In this document: piece by piece, positions 21,701 through 33,210 of the stretch
Position numbering within the stretch: the first letter of the stretch is position 1
How the letters are laid out: each line of letters starts with the position of its first letter
Assembly (NCBI GenBank): GCA_036245805.1
Contig: BTRK01000003.1
Location: 7,626,001-7,690,000 of the forward strand
From: Pristionchus mayeri
Lineage: Eukaryota; Nematoda; Chromadorea; Rhabditida; Neodiplogasteridae
Length of the DNA stretch: 64,000 nt
Direction of reading: 5' to 3'
Position numbers and translations under genes: made by a program
Notes under the pieces: generated by a model
What the model saw: the letters and a program-made list of their open reading frames with translations, nothing else
The model's database searches: none
What the model was told of the DNA's origin: nothing

Positions 21701-24700
21701 ACCACTGCTTCCGCTCTCTCTCTGACTTCTGCAAAGGAAAGAAGTTTAAGAATCGAGATGAAGTTGTGAGGGCTTTCGTGAACTGGGCGGTCTCGAAGAA
21801 ACCCGCATTCTGGAAGAGAGGAATCGAGACCCTGCCCAATCGCTGGAGGGAGGTAGTGAGAAAGAAGGGGGCATACATTGGTCACTGAGAATTGTAAAGC
21901 ATTGAATAAAAAATAAAAACAAAAAATTTTTACGAACTTTCCGGACCCCAATATACACCCCAATATGACAAGAGATTCGAATTATGATCGCTTGAGTTCT
22001 CATATTGGAAATTTGTTTCTGTATTTTTTAATAAGTGCGCTGCCTAAGCAACGCTGATTAGCTATATAGAGACTCTGAGATATACCTAAAAATTATACAA
22101 AAAAAAATAAAATAACCCTAATTATTGCAGATTTTGTCCAAGGTAGAGGAGAACTTCTTCAAGTTAATGATCTCGATGCGAGACAACGAACCAGTGAGGC
22201 TCGCCGGACTATTCGAGCATTTTTACAAGTAAGAATTTTGAACGCGCTTCAGTACGCATGCATTTAACTGCCTATCACAAAAATGGGTGCTATGAACATC
22301 TGTTATTTCAGCAATTTTAAGATTTTGACAGTTCATAAAATTATTCGTCTGGCAACAATGACTTATCGAAATTGATTTTTGGAATATGGGTTGATTTGTT
22401 TGATTATTGATGCTAGTGATATGTCGCCTTATAGCTAAGCATATCAATAATTTCGTTTTCAGCGAGTTCTATCACTTTGCCTACAGTTTTCCGTGGGAAA
22501 GGGACTTTTACGACATGGATAAACTACTCGTTGATGCTAATGTGATGACGAGGAATGTGAGCTGGCTCTACCACACGCTTGCCCTAACTGACGTGAGCAT
22601 TTTTTGCATTACCATTTTGTATGTTTTCTTGCTTTACAGTAGGTTTCATAATGCATGTCTCTGTGAATAGGAGTCTCGAAATCCGGAAAACAATTTACTT
22701 TTCAGAGAAGCGAAAAGGAGAAGGTGGAGATTGCGAGACAGCACTTCCATTTCCTTCTGCTCACTCTGTCTCCTGTTGCATGCCGGAGCCTGGTATGTGA
22801 TCTAATTTTTTAAAAATATTGGTAGATAAACTGGAAAATAGTACTGTACACGACAATACTTTGCTGACTGATGTGAACGAATATATAAACCAAGTTTTTA
22901 TAACAACAAAGTCAATAAAACTATCAAAAAATCAAGTGCTAGTTTTAAGGTATGCCTGCTCTGCAATTCTCAAACAGCCTCATTTGAGTCGGCAATTCTG
23001 AAGACTGATTTGAATGATGATGAATATGGAGGACGACTTCTCTCCATGTATATTACTACTGAGGTGGGATTATTGGGCATTTGAGGATGCTTAAAAGGGT
23101 GGGCGTAGTAATTGTGCACACTAGAGCCATCCTGGGCTCCAGGCATCGCTTACGATAAGATGATTAAAAGGGAAATGTCAAAAAATTTAATATGAAGTTT
23201 ATAAGCATGATAATACGATATCTAGATGACAAAGGGAACACTATCAATTATAATTATAAAGTACAGCAATGTTTCCAGGACGCAGAAGTGCTAAAGTGGG
23301 CAGTTGATCGATTCGCGGAGCCTTCGTGCAAGAGTCAAAGGACTGCTGCATTCAGTAATTTACAGAAAACTTAAAAATACAATTAAGATAAATGGATTGC
23401 GTAAAATAGTGTTAGGGAGTCCCACCACGAAAATTCTCCTCTCAATGGTAAACTGCATCACATTCACGTAATTGATGGGGAGCTATCGGCTTATATCACC
23501 CTAGTTGCTCATCTACGATTTGTTGTGTTACTCCTTCATCAGCAATGATACTGACGTCATATTAGAGGTAATCTGCTAAATTGAAGGTGCTTGGCTGGTG
23601 GAGTGCAGACATGCAGTTGTTGGAGCTAGCAGAAGAGCAGGATCAATTCGATACATTCGATACATTCGGACACTGCGGCGTCACGAAGGTTCTAATTTGA
23701 ATTTCATGAATATTGTTAAAAAATTTCGTTAAAAAATTTCCTTATTTAAAAAAAAAGATTTGTTATATAAATGTAATGCATGCATGTTAAATATGCATGT
23801 ACAATAACGAGTGTAAAGAAGAATTCGTTCTTTCAGTTTGATCCGTTCTACAATGCTGTGATCTTGAACATGTCCTTGCTCATTTCTCCACAGTTTAGAA
23901 TTGAAGGGCTCGACCGATTGAAGCTGCTGACTCAAGTGAGTGATAATCGTTAGCTAGGACAATATATCAGTTTGCAATAGACCAGCAGCTTCCTTTTTTA
24001 TTTTCGTATAAATTTGTTACTCATATCAGAATGGGTTCTCAGTTTGAAAGTGTATAACAATACTAGCATAATTAATTTTATAATCAATGTATAATATCGT
24101 AATGAATAATTCTCCGTTTTAGCTGACCGAATCTGCGATAAACATGATGGACAGAGCCATTCCTACGATGCCTTATGAGACAGGTTTGCAATTTTTTTAC
24201 TAAAATGTGTATTCCATATCCCTTGAATCCTGCATTGATTTATCTGAATATCATTGTTTTAGCGATCGATTCTCCTGAAGCAAGACTGGAAGGAAATGAG
24301 GAGCGAGTCTTGTTTCTCAAGATTCACGCCGCAACTGTAGCTATCAAGCAATTATTTTGCTACCATGAGGATCCAGTGATGTTCTCTCGTTCTACTCGAA
24401 TGATGGGGACGAACGACTCGGAACAACGGGAGGCACTTCGAAGTTATCTGGCCAGTGCGATTGAGAGGGTATGAAACATTGTTATCCAACCTCACTAGCC
24501 CATCATCCAACATCTCCAATCTCATAACTAATTCAATATACAATATAATATAATATCCAATATCCAATGAATTATCCAATCTGTATATTCTAGGTGAACG
24601 AGATTCTCGACAGGCCTATGTGCAAGGTAATGCTCAGCGAATCTTCAAAGAACTCGAAGGAGGTATGTTTTTTAACCGTATAAATTGGAATCAAAAGTCG

Positions 24701-27700
24701 TGATTGTTGGAATGTTTTAACAATGAACGCCCTTCGTAGTACATGTTTTAATCATGCACTAAATTTTTTTAAAAATAAACGCATTCGGAACTTCCTCCAC
24801 CTTCCAATCATCGACTTCGCGAAATGGAAAGACTGCGCGATTCAATCGATGCAGTACTTGAGTTAAAATTCTAATGACAGTTCGGATGCAGCAGCCAACC
24901 CTTCATTCACCGCAACAACAATTCATTAAACAACAATTCATGTCTCAATTTGGCAGATTTTGCACAGTTATCAAAAACTTTCTCAAAATGGCAAAAAAGT
25001 TAGTTCAACACGACTTATATTCTTAGAAGAACACTCAGAATTAATTTACACGAAAGATTGGAAAATAAAGTAACCATGAAGGAAACGCACAAGATTTTGA
25101 TGTTCTACATCAATTGAAGATGCGATTCATTATATTATATTCTTATAAGAGGAATCGCGAGAGAATTGAGCATTTTAGGGGGATTAGCGTCGGAAAATTT
25201 TTTCAAGTTTGCTCGTTTCAGCTGCAATTTTAGTCATACGTACTTTGAATGATGCTCTTTCAAACTGCGTCGTCAGAATTCCGATGTCTATCGTCATCTT
25301 CGAGATTCAGAAGGTCAAACTTGGTACTATCACTTTTCGATGATCAAATCGCGCTTACTCAAATGATCATAACATTTTTCACAATTGAGATAGAAGGTCG
25401 TTCTTTGTTTCAACAACTTTTATGTTGCCGTCATCATTCCTGGACCTCACCCTGGTGCGGGGTTGTCGGGAGCACCAAAAGTGGCGTAACTTTGGAAATC
25501 GGAAAAACGTATTGGGGTCTAATGCGAAATTGATAGTGCCTATGGGTGGCTATCTTATGCCCAAAAATCAGGCAAATCGAGAGGGGTAAAAAAAGTGGTC
25601 TCACTTTTTGTACGGTGACCCCGAAATCGGTCCCTGACAGCAATACTTCCAAAGCTCCAATTGGCCACTATTGGGAGCAAATACATTGAAAAACATCAAA
25701 CACAACATTATAAGTTGTTTCCCCAATAGCTATCCCACTTTCATTGGTTAAAAAATACAGTATGACCTTAAATTCAAAAATCGATATTTTGACCCTCAAC
25801 AACCTGCGGGATGGGTGCTATTGCACTAAATCGGTTGCAAGTAACGTAGGAACCCTGGAAACGTCTCAAAGAAAGTGGGCAACTATAAATACGATTTCTC
25901 ATCTGAGGAATTCAAAGAAAAGCTCAAAACTGTACTTTAGGTGGATGTAGACATAGCGATCCGAGTTATAGCTAGAAATGTAGAACTCGATGTGGTGAAC
26001 ATTTTATCTGTTGAAAGTGAGTCTCTAGATATTCGTTGAAGCGCGCTACATCTCCTAGAATTTGGCCAGAAAAGACGGGAAACGCGCCCGGGAGAGCGCT
26101 AAATAGAGAGGAGGGAGAGGGAGGTCAGGCGGCGAGAGCGCCAGACGGTTAGATAACGCGCTCTCGGGGGATTCTAGCCCGATTCTGGCCAAATTCTAGG
26201 CGATGTAGCGCGCTTCAACGAATAGATAGAGACTCACTTTCAAAAAGATGAAATGTTTACCACATCGAGTTCTACATTTCTAGCTATAATTCGGATCGCT
26301 ATGTGTTTTGAGCTTTTCTTAGAATTCCTCAGATGACAAATCGTATTTTTATCGATTTGCCCGATTGTTGGGCACAAGATAGCCCATAAGCACTATCAAT
26401 TTCGCACTAGACCCCAATACGTTTTTCCGATTTCCAAAGCGCCACTTTTGGTGCACCCGACCGCCCCGCACCATGGTGACGTCCAGGAATGATGACGGCA
26501 ACATATTAGGTTGATGCAAAAGTTTCTTTACAAGGTATTTTAAAATTTTTGTCGCGAATGCTTCACTTCTGTTAAATGCCACGCTGTGATTATTTGAGGT
26601 AGTATTGGACCACTACAATCATTGGTTTCTATTACATCGATCAAACCTGAAATATATTTTCCGGTGTATTTTCACGCGTAGAATGCGAATTTAGATATCG
26701 GAGTGCGAGAAAATGTGAAAAAAAAAGTTTAGCTCGAAAAAAAATTTTCGTCAAAATAATCGAGTGTTTCGATCTGAAAATGTCCGAGGTGCACATTCTG
26801 GATACGATTTTCGGAATCTACGTAAAAAGTTTTGAGATATTGCGATCCAAAGTATGAAAAATACGTCAAATTGCTGAACATGGGTTCGCATGGCCACGAA
26901 AATTTTCGCCCACTGTAGCTCTACTGGTCTAAAAACAATTCGCTATGTCTTATACAATCATCTCCATCATATTTCTACTTCGAAAACGCGAGAAAATCAC
27001 AAATTTGAAATTTCATATTTTCAGCCTCTGTTCGAGGTCCAAAAATATCAATTTTTTAAAATTATAAATAAAAGAGGTTTCCCGACATTTTTCCTTACAT
27101 AGAAACCGAATTTTCATGTTAGAGCTCATGAAAAGCAGGTTTGACATCATTTTTGCCAAGATCAATTTTGGACATTTTTCGATTTTTTTGAATTTTTGAC
27201 TTTTTCAAATTTATGTTCTATATGACTTTGCCGCCTAAAAGTTGATTAAGATGATTGTATAAGACATGACGAATTGTTTTTGGACCAGTTAAGCTACAGG
27301 GGGCGAAAATTTTCGGGGCCATGCGAGCCCATGTTCAGCAATTTGACGTATGTTTCATACTTTGGATCGCAATATCTCAAAAGTCTATTTTTTTAAAATT
27401 CTGAAAATTTCACATTATACATATCTTTTTACGTAAATTATGAAAATCGTATCGAGAATGTGGACCTCGGACATTTTCAGATCGATACACTCGATTATTT
27501 TCACGAAAAAGTGGTTTTTCGAGTTAAACTTTTTTATTTCACATTTTCTCGCATTCAGATATCGAAATTCGTATTCTACGCGTGAAAATACACCGGAAAA
27601 TCTATTTCACGTGTCATTCTGAGATATCGACCTGGGTGATAAATTGGAGGGTAAGAAGTGATGGCGACGGAAAAAAGGAAGAGCGAGTGTTCACATCAAA

Positions 27701-28180
27701 CATAGGAGGGGGGTGGAGAGAAAGAGAGAAGGCAAGATAGGAGGGGGATGGAGAGAAAGAGAGAAGGAGAGACAGGGAATGTTAGAGAGAGCGAGAGCCC
27801 CGCAAACTTGCCACGTTGTACCTTTCGTTTTACTCTTCCCCGTGCTTCCTCACTTTAGCGATGAACTATTTATGCTCGAATTGTTAGTGCTCTAACGTTC
27901 TTTTCACAGTGTTTGTAAAAATATATTCTGTTACAGCTGCATAAATCAGCTCAGCATACTACAGTGTTTCAAGAATTGATACGAGCGAGTAAATGAAAGG
28001 TATATTGCTGAGGAATACTATAGTACATTATATAAGGTATAAGTATGTTTTTAATAATACAATACTCCTTCGTTTACCGTGCAGTGCCTTGTAAATGTCA
28101 TCATTCTACAGGAGGAATATGAGAGCGGCATAGTGACAGACGTGTTGTTCGTCGATAGGGGTTCTGCCATGGTCGAATAA
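18729..28180 (+). CDS. Unidentified 13-exon gene, 484 residues, acidic N-terminus
   Basis: Exons: 18729-18903, 18954-19111, 20467-20553, 22131-22228, 22463-22592, 22706-22792, 22950-23063, 23587-23688, 23837-23935, 24123-24183, 24263-24468, 24594-24662, 28112-28180. They sum to 1455 bases (485 codons with the stop), and every junction keeps phase with GT donors and AG acceptors, which is strong support for a real gene. The N-terminus is Ser/Asp/Glu-rich (SSDEDWSEGSSDESTDESSD). The rest is predicted mostly helical, with stretches such as EENFFKLMISMRDNEP, FYHFAYSFPWERDFYDMDKL and RQHFHFLLLTLSP. It ends DVLFVDRGSAMVE-stop. No signal peptide or clear TM segment is visible. I do not recognise a domain; a helical-repeat or nuclear scaffold role would be guesswork. 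The introns contain a mariner (20714-21952), palindromes and MITEs; the 3.4 kb last intron is almost entirely palindromes. The weakest calls are exons 7 and 8 and the start. Confidence 0.75.
19310..19426. mobile_element. Short TTAA MITE (family 1), 117 bp
   Basis: Starts TTAAAGAATGAGTAACACGA and ends CGTGTTACCACTTCTTTAA, with TTAA at both ends and the family block GGGACTCCCTAGCATCC. It is an internally deleted version, inverted relative to 9156-9449, in intron 2 of the 484-residue gene. Confidence 0.8.
19436..20436. repeat. Large palindrome in intron 2, about 1 kb
   Basis: Arms are inverted copies: GTGTAAGAATCGGACAATGT with GGCACATCC on the left (19435-19480), answered by GCCAGACATTGTCCGACTCT on the right (20412-20432). 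Further in, CGGCAGATGCGTCTTGTGAT pairs with ATCACAAGACGCATCTGCCG. The centre is near 19940. There are no coding features; frames inside are mirror artefacts. Confidence 0.8.
20714..21952 (+). mobile_element. Full-length mariner transposon copy 1
   Basis: TIRs start ATTGGGGTGTCCGGAAATTT (20714) and end AACTTTCCGGACCCCAAT (about 21951). The element sits in intron 3 of the 484-residue gene in sense orientation. It is closely similar over its whole length to the copy at 39781-41014, so both insertions look recent. Its transposase is broken (see the pseudogene entry). Confidence 0.9.
20872..21888 (+). pseudogene. Mariner (DD34D) transposase, frameshifted
   Basis: Starts MDSHLYLREVLLHYYRLGRS, an N-terminal HTH region (KEAHSALALSEG, RFKKGQFGLDDQPRSGRPP). 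The catalytic triad is visible: ATDEKWITYD, LLLMDNARLHRAK and YSPDLSPCDYH, with 34 residues between the second and third Asp, as in mariner. Compared with the other copy, a 2-base deletion at about 21115 and a 1-base deletion at about 21248 put the middle part in another frame; the two losses together restore the original frame for the 177-residue C-terminal part. It is inactive as it stands. Confidence 0.9.
23405..23553. mobile_element. TTAA MITE fragment (family 1)
   Basis: Contains the family block GTTAGGGAGTCCCACCACGA at 23410 and the end-like GTGTTACTCCTTCATCAG at 23534, but the terminal TTAAAGAAGG is missing or mutated at both sides. It lies in intron 7 of the 484-residue gene. Confidence 0.6.
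24663..25416. other. First part of the last intron of the 484-residue gene, no exon seen
   Basis: AT-rich intron sequence. GC-richer parts such as 24780-24900 have no clean splice borders, so I left them out of the gene model. A missed exon here would have to be a multiple of three, because the flanking exons already join in phase. Confidence 0.4.
25417..26507. repeat. Large palindrome, about 1.09 kb
   Basis: Outer arms GTTGCCGTCATCATTCCTGG (25423) and its complement ending ATGATGACGGCAACA (26504). Inner arms CGTATTGGGGTCTA / TAGACCCCAATACG and GTTGAAGCGCGCTACATC / GATGTAGCGCGCTTCAAC. The centre at about 26080-26160 is GC-rich (GGGAGAGCGC). It is in the last intron of the 484-residue gene. 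The sequence just outside the right arm is a mariner-type terminus (see findings). Confidence 0.8.
26650..27611. repeat. Large palindrome, about 0.96 kb
   Basis: Arms pair TTCCGGTGTATTTTCACGCG (26659) with CGCGTGAAAATACACCGGAA (27580), and TTTCGATCTGAAAATGTCCGAGG with its complement near 27470. The centre is near 27130. It is immediately next to the preceding palindrome in the last intron of the 484-residue gene. No coding content. Confidence 0.8.
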
Positions 28181-28499
28181 CCATAAGAAGGTGTCTCCCG
28201 CCACGATAAATTCACTGCGTATTGATGAGAGATCGAGATTATTGTCGGTGTATCGGAGACGAGATTATCATGTGTTATTAAGGTGTTGATAAAGTATATG
28301 ACTGTATTTACTTGTAAGAAATTAATATTAAGATAAGAAACAGGCGTCGGTTAAAACCGCTTGTTTCAAAGGTTTCTACGATTCTATACGATATATTATA
28401 AATATAGAAAATAATGTTCGTGTGATCACAAACACAAAATAATTTGTTAATCACATATGCGTAATGCGTTGTTTCCCTGAATTTGTCGTGCGATTTGAA

Positions 28500-28935
28500 G
28501 AAAAAGATCAAAGATCAAGTTTAAAATTTTGGAAGTGCTCATCGTGGGGATGCCAACGGTCAAGGTCGTAGCGCTGTAGGATGATTTTGAGCCGAGTTAG
28601 AGCGATTTGAAGAAAGAGATCAAAGATCAAAGATCAAAGATCAAGTGTCAAATTTTGAAAGTGTTCATCGCGGGGATGCCAATGGTGATGGTCCGAAGTC
28701 GCACGGATACGTTTGAGCCGAGTTAGAGCCATTTGACGGAAAAGATCAAACTACAAACTACAAAGATCAAAGATCAAATTTTGAAAGCGCTCGTCAAGGG
28801 TTTTCATATGATCAAGGTCTTAGGCACACGGATGATTTGCAAGCGAATTAGAGCGATTTGAAAAAAAGCGTGACAGACAGACGGACAGACAGACGGACGG
28901 ACGGACAGACGGACAGACGGACAGACAGACGTTAT
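28500..28935. repeat. Degenerate tandem repeat of about 120 bp, three units, ending in a GACA/GACG microsatellite
   Basis: Units start near 28500, 28605 and 28735, each carrying runs of AAAGATCAAAGATCAA, then GTGCTCATCG...GGGGATGCCAA, then GAGCCGAGTTAGAGCGATTT. The third unit runs into alternating GACA and GACG tetranucleotides at 28868-28930. It lies between the 484-residue gene and the glycine-rich gene. Confidence 0.8.
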
Positions 28936-29688
28936 GATATTTCTTTATACAGTAATGTGCAAATAATAGTCAATTTCGAGAAGGGTAGTGAGAAGGAATT
29001 TTTTAATCATACAGATTCTGGAGATTTGCAAAAAACTGAGGAAATGCGATATTTTACGAGGTCTATATGTCATATGATGCCGATCTTTCCTGTCTCTGAT
29101 CTCTCACCTTCTTTCCGGTACAATCGCGCTTCGCATAATGACAAATCCGTCCCACGCCCTTAGTTGTTCACACCTAGTTATCTCGTCTCTCACTTTCAAA
29201 CGCAATCTAATCGTCCAGGAATGGGAATAGTGTGCAAAAATAAGATGCGTGACCTTATCTTCTGCGCACAAAGCGGTTAGTCTCGTCTTTCTGACGACAA
29301 AGAGGGCGAGAGAGCGAGAGAGCCGTGGCCCTTTATTCGGAGGAATGGAGGGTAGTGTGGGGTGCATCTGACATGGAAGGGAGTGTGCTAAAGGGTGAGA
29401 TACAGGTTAGATAGAGGTGAGAGAGGGAGGGTTTCTGATCCGTCATTCAAAATTGTGAGAGGATTTTGTGCTGCTCTGGTACATTCTAACACCGCATAGA
29501 GCGAACAGAGAAGGGAGATGGATTGGTGCCTTATCATCCGATTCGGATGTGTGCTGATGACTAATGGCGCGACTCTCACCATTTTCAGTGTTCTTTCATC
29601 GATAAGACGGGGCGAGAGATCATAGGAATTAAAGAGAATTAGAGAAAGGAAGAGAGCAAGGGGTGTGTGACAACAGAGGGAAGGCGGC
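28936..29688. other. Upstream region of the glycine-rich gene
   Basis: No exon is recognised. Contains GAGAG-rich stretches (29290-29420, 29600-29670). Regulatory sites for the downstream gene presumably lie here, but only the TATA box can be pointed to. Confidence 0.4.
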
Positions 29689-29695
29689 TATAAAA
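29689..29695 (+). promoter_or_regulatory. TATA box of the glycine-rich gene
   Basis: TATAAAA in the context GGCTATAAAACGCGAGGG, 58 bases upstream of the start codon at 29753. The spacing leaves room for a short 5' UTR (with ACTCACAAGCTTCTCAAG, typical of a start region). Placement is by inspection only. Confidence 0.65.
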
Positions 29696-29752
29696 CGCGA
29701 GGGTTAGAAACTCACAAGCTTCTCAAGAGTCGACTAAAGCGAGCAGAGCAAC

Positions 29753-32700
29753 ATGTACGGCGGATACGTGAGTTTTTAAATGTTGTTCTAGATATTTTTT
29801 TCGGGAAAATACTCTAAAATTGCCACCTCTTTAGTTTGATTTTATTGATACGGTCTTATGCCTCAACGCAATCGAGTTTTTTCAGGGAGGAATTGGCGGT
29901 GGTGCTACTCCTGGATACGGCGTAAGTGGCGTTTTTGTATTCTGATTATGTAATTCTCGCCTAAGTAAGCAAAAAAAGCGCTGAGTATTATGCACAGCGG
30001 ACGAGTAAATTTGTTCATTTTTTTAGCTTTCTCTGATATTTTGTGAGATGTCGCGAAAATGTGAATTGAAAAGAACATTAAAATTTTAAAACAATCACAT
30101 TTCCAGGGAGGAATCGGCGGTGGCGCTACGCCTGGATACGGCGTGAGTTGCTTATCCATACTAGATAGGAGTTGTTTTTGTTTGATGAAACCAGCCGCTT
30201 CAAAAAGCTAAGCACACTACTTGCCACATGTACAATGATTTCATTCAGGGCGGCATCGGAGGAGGCGCCGCTCCTGGAGGATTCGGCGTATGTAGTTTTA
30301 TTGGGAGAACGATTATGCCACTCATTGTCGAAATAGCAGATTCAAATGTTTATAAGGACATGTTGGAACATGAAAACACAAAGAATGCGTTAATGATTTT
30401 TTTCAGGGCGGAATCGGAAGCGGAGCTACCCCAGGATACGGTCATTCAGTGAGTTTCTGCCAGTATTTACTTTAATCTTTATTTTTTTTTATTTGTCACC
30501 GACCCATTAAGAGCCGTTGAGGTGAGGTAAGGAAGCGTAGGTCGGTACTATTTGAGTTATTGTATAATTATTTGAATCCATAAAATGTAAATTTCAGGGC
30601 ATCGGTGGCGGCGCCACTCCAGGATACGCACACGTGGGAACATTCGAATTAATAATTTATTTGTTTAATTATTAATTTAACTAATGGACTTTATTCAGGG
30701 CGGAATCGGCAGTGGAGCTACTCCGGGATACGGACATGTAAGACAATATGACAATATTTTTTACACATTTTTCACTTTATTTGTCCTATATTTTTTTAAT
30801 ATTCCAGGGAGGAATCGGTGGCGGTGCGACTCCTAGCTATGCAGCAGTGAGTTGCTTGCATATTAATTTTTTAATTTCTCCATGTTTTACAATAACATTT
30901 TCGAAACAGTTTGAAAGGTAAGGTGACTTTATCACGCTTTCTTCACTTCTCTCTAGTGTAGCCCCTCTCCATAGGCCGGAGGCTTGGTCCCATGAAAAAA
31001 GTCGATTTTTCAGGGCATCTGTAGTGGCGCTACTCCTTCTCACGGCGGCCACGGAGGGCACGGAGGTTTTTACGACCCCTACAACAATCAGCATGTAAGC
31101 TTTGGCTTAACTAGGAATTACACTATTAATTGTGCGCGCTATCTCGCTAATTAAATTTCACTCATAAATCAGGTTTCGTTTGTAAAAATGTGGACACTTC
31201 TATTAATGAGGAAAATTCTATAATGTTTGCATGTTAATTAGAATATTTGAATCGATTTAATTAAAATTACATTTTCAGCACGGCGGCGCTCACGGTCACT
31301 ACGGAGGAGTGAGTTATAATTGTTTTCCTCGTTCTTTAATCTTGTGTTTTTTTACTCAGAAACGGTAAAGAACCACATGAAAATGCGATCAATAAGTTGC
31401 ACAATTGATCCATTCCTCAACACGATCTTATCTCTAGTAGGGATGGTTTGGTAAGAAAATTCTGCGTGCTCTCTCACCGATCAGAATTGTGATAGAGTAA
31501 ACAGAATGATGAGAGTCATTTATTGCGGTGCAATCTAGAGTTCGAGAAACGATACCACGGTCTCCTCATTGTACACACTCTCTCACCGCTCGACCGGTCT
31601 AGAGATCGTGTAAAATGAAGAGACGGAGGCCCGAATTACGAACTCTAGTGCAATCTCTAATCTCTAGCAACAGCGCGAGGGCAAAGAGCGGGAAACCGCG
31701 TGCCCTCTTTCCCTCGTTAAATCCACGCTCGGCCCCTTTGTTCCTTCTGGAGGGTGACAATGGCGAGACAATCGGATTTGTTGTTAACAGTGGGATCACA
31801 GGATGAAAGGCGAACAATGTTTAGGAGAAGGCGATTAGCCGTATTTATTTGTATTTTACACGAGGGGACCACCAGCAGAATCAATATTGATCAGCTAATA
31901 AGTATTTCACAGTCTTGTGAAACTCAATGCAACAATCCTTGTGTGGTGCTTTTGTTATTTTTTGACGATGTTCGTCATTCGATCTACACATGCAGTTTGA
32001 CTGACCAACATCGTCAACAATTTTGACCAACTATTCGGCATGCAGCATCCTTATGCAACTCAATGTAGCAATCCGCGAATTGTGCCATTAAAATCGTAAG
32101 AGGAGATTTATTTATTGTATACAACTGGCATGCTAGGCAAAATCAATATTGACCTTCTAATCAGCATTTCCACATCTCATGCAAGTCTTTGCAACATCCC
32201 ATGTCTCCCCTCCCTTTAAATCCGCTTCGTGTCTTTGTACCTTGACAATTGTCCTTGTAGCTTTGGTTGGGCGAAAATGATGTATATGCATGGGTTTAGT
32301 AATAGGGATCACAGAAGTAGCTCGAGTGATCGTTTAAAGGGAATGAATGTGATTTATTTTTTATTGTGGATGGATGCAATCGTGTATTATCTTTTGGCCT
32401 AATTAAGGGCTTTTTTTTCACTACTTGAAACTCATCTCAACCCCTCCTTTTAAAACCGCGCGCTGTTTTTAAAACTTTGTCGGACAAAATGACGCATGAA
32501 GGTGGTCTCAACAATGGAGATCGCATGATGGAGCATCAATTAGATAAGAAGTTATGATAATTTTATAATAACCGTCAGAGAGGAATCAGTGTTGATGAGA
32601 AACGCAGTTTTTTTACTGCCATTGTGAAACTCACCAGCAAACCGCTGAACCACTTGAATCTTATCGCGGCGTCTTTGTTCTTCCAAGAGGGTGACAATGA

Positions 32701-33210
32701 CGTATAATTGTACCATCCAAACAATGGGAAATGCGTGAAGGTGTGCGCATAATGTAGCCGGGCTTATCTCGCCTCGTGGGCTTTTAAGTTAAAACTCTTG
32801 TGATCAATAGGGTGATTTTTTTTTAAATATAACCAAACTTCTATCAATCTTGACCAGTTGGTCAGTATTTCTGCACATCATGAAACTTAATGTGGATTTA
32901 TGATTAATCTATTATGAAAATCTGCAAAAAAGTTAATCATGCAAAAAAAGATGATTCATACTACTGTCATTGTGCAAAAAATCTTTAAAAAATATCCCGC
33001 GAAAATCTCTTTCAGCTACTGAAATTTTTTTCACTCTTGTGAACGTTAACGAGAACATTTTTCCACTTGATAATACTTGTAATTCAGCAACCGCATATCG
33101 GTAGCGGCGTGCAGCCTCATTACGGTGGCGGAGGATACGGTGGACATGGGGGTTACGGTGGTCACGGAGGACACGGAGGAGGATACGGTCACCATCACGG
33201 ACACCACTGA
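29753..33210 (+). CDS. Glycine/histidine-rich repeat protein, 11 phase-0 exons, 171 residues
   Basis: Exons: 29753-29767, 29886-29921, 30107-30142, 30249-30287, 30407-30448, 30598-30633, 30699-30737, 30808-30846, 31014-31094, 31279-31308, 33088-33210. The first encodes MYGGY. Exons 2-8 each encode one variant of GGIGGGATPGYG (for example GGIGGGAAPGGFG, GGIGSGATPGYGH). Exon 9 adds GICSGATPSHGGHGGHGG and FYDPYNNQH, exon 10 HGGAHGHYGG, and exon 11 a Gly/Tyr/His tail ending GYGHHHGHH-stop. All introns are phase 0 with GT/AG borders, so exons can be gained or lost without breaking frame. There is no signal peptide, so a secreted antimicrobial (caenacin-like) role is not supported by what is visible. 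Low-complexity glycine-rich proteins in nematodes include cuticle-related and stress-induced types; which one this is cannot be told. The last intron (1.78 kb) is filled with a satellite repeat. Confidence 0.85.

Noticed and set aside
18729..24662. Identity as an inositol trisphosphate receptor or cohesin SA-type protein
   Set aside because: Helical stretches suggested these at first, but no diagnostic motif or matching domain order could be seen, and 484 residues is far too short for the receptor.
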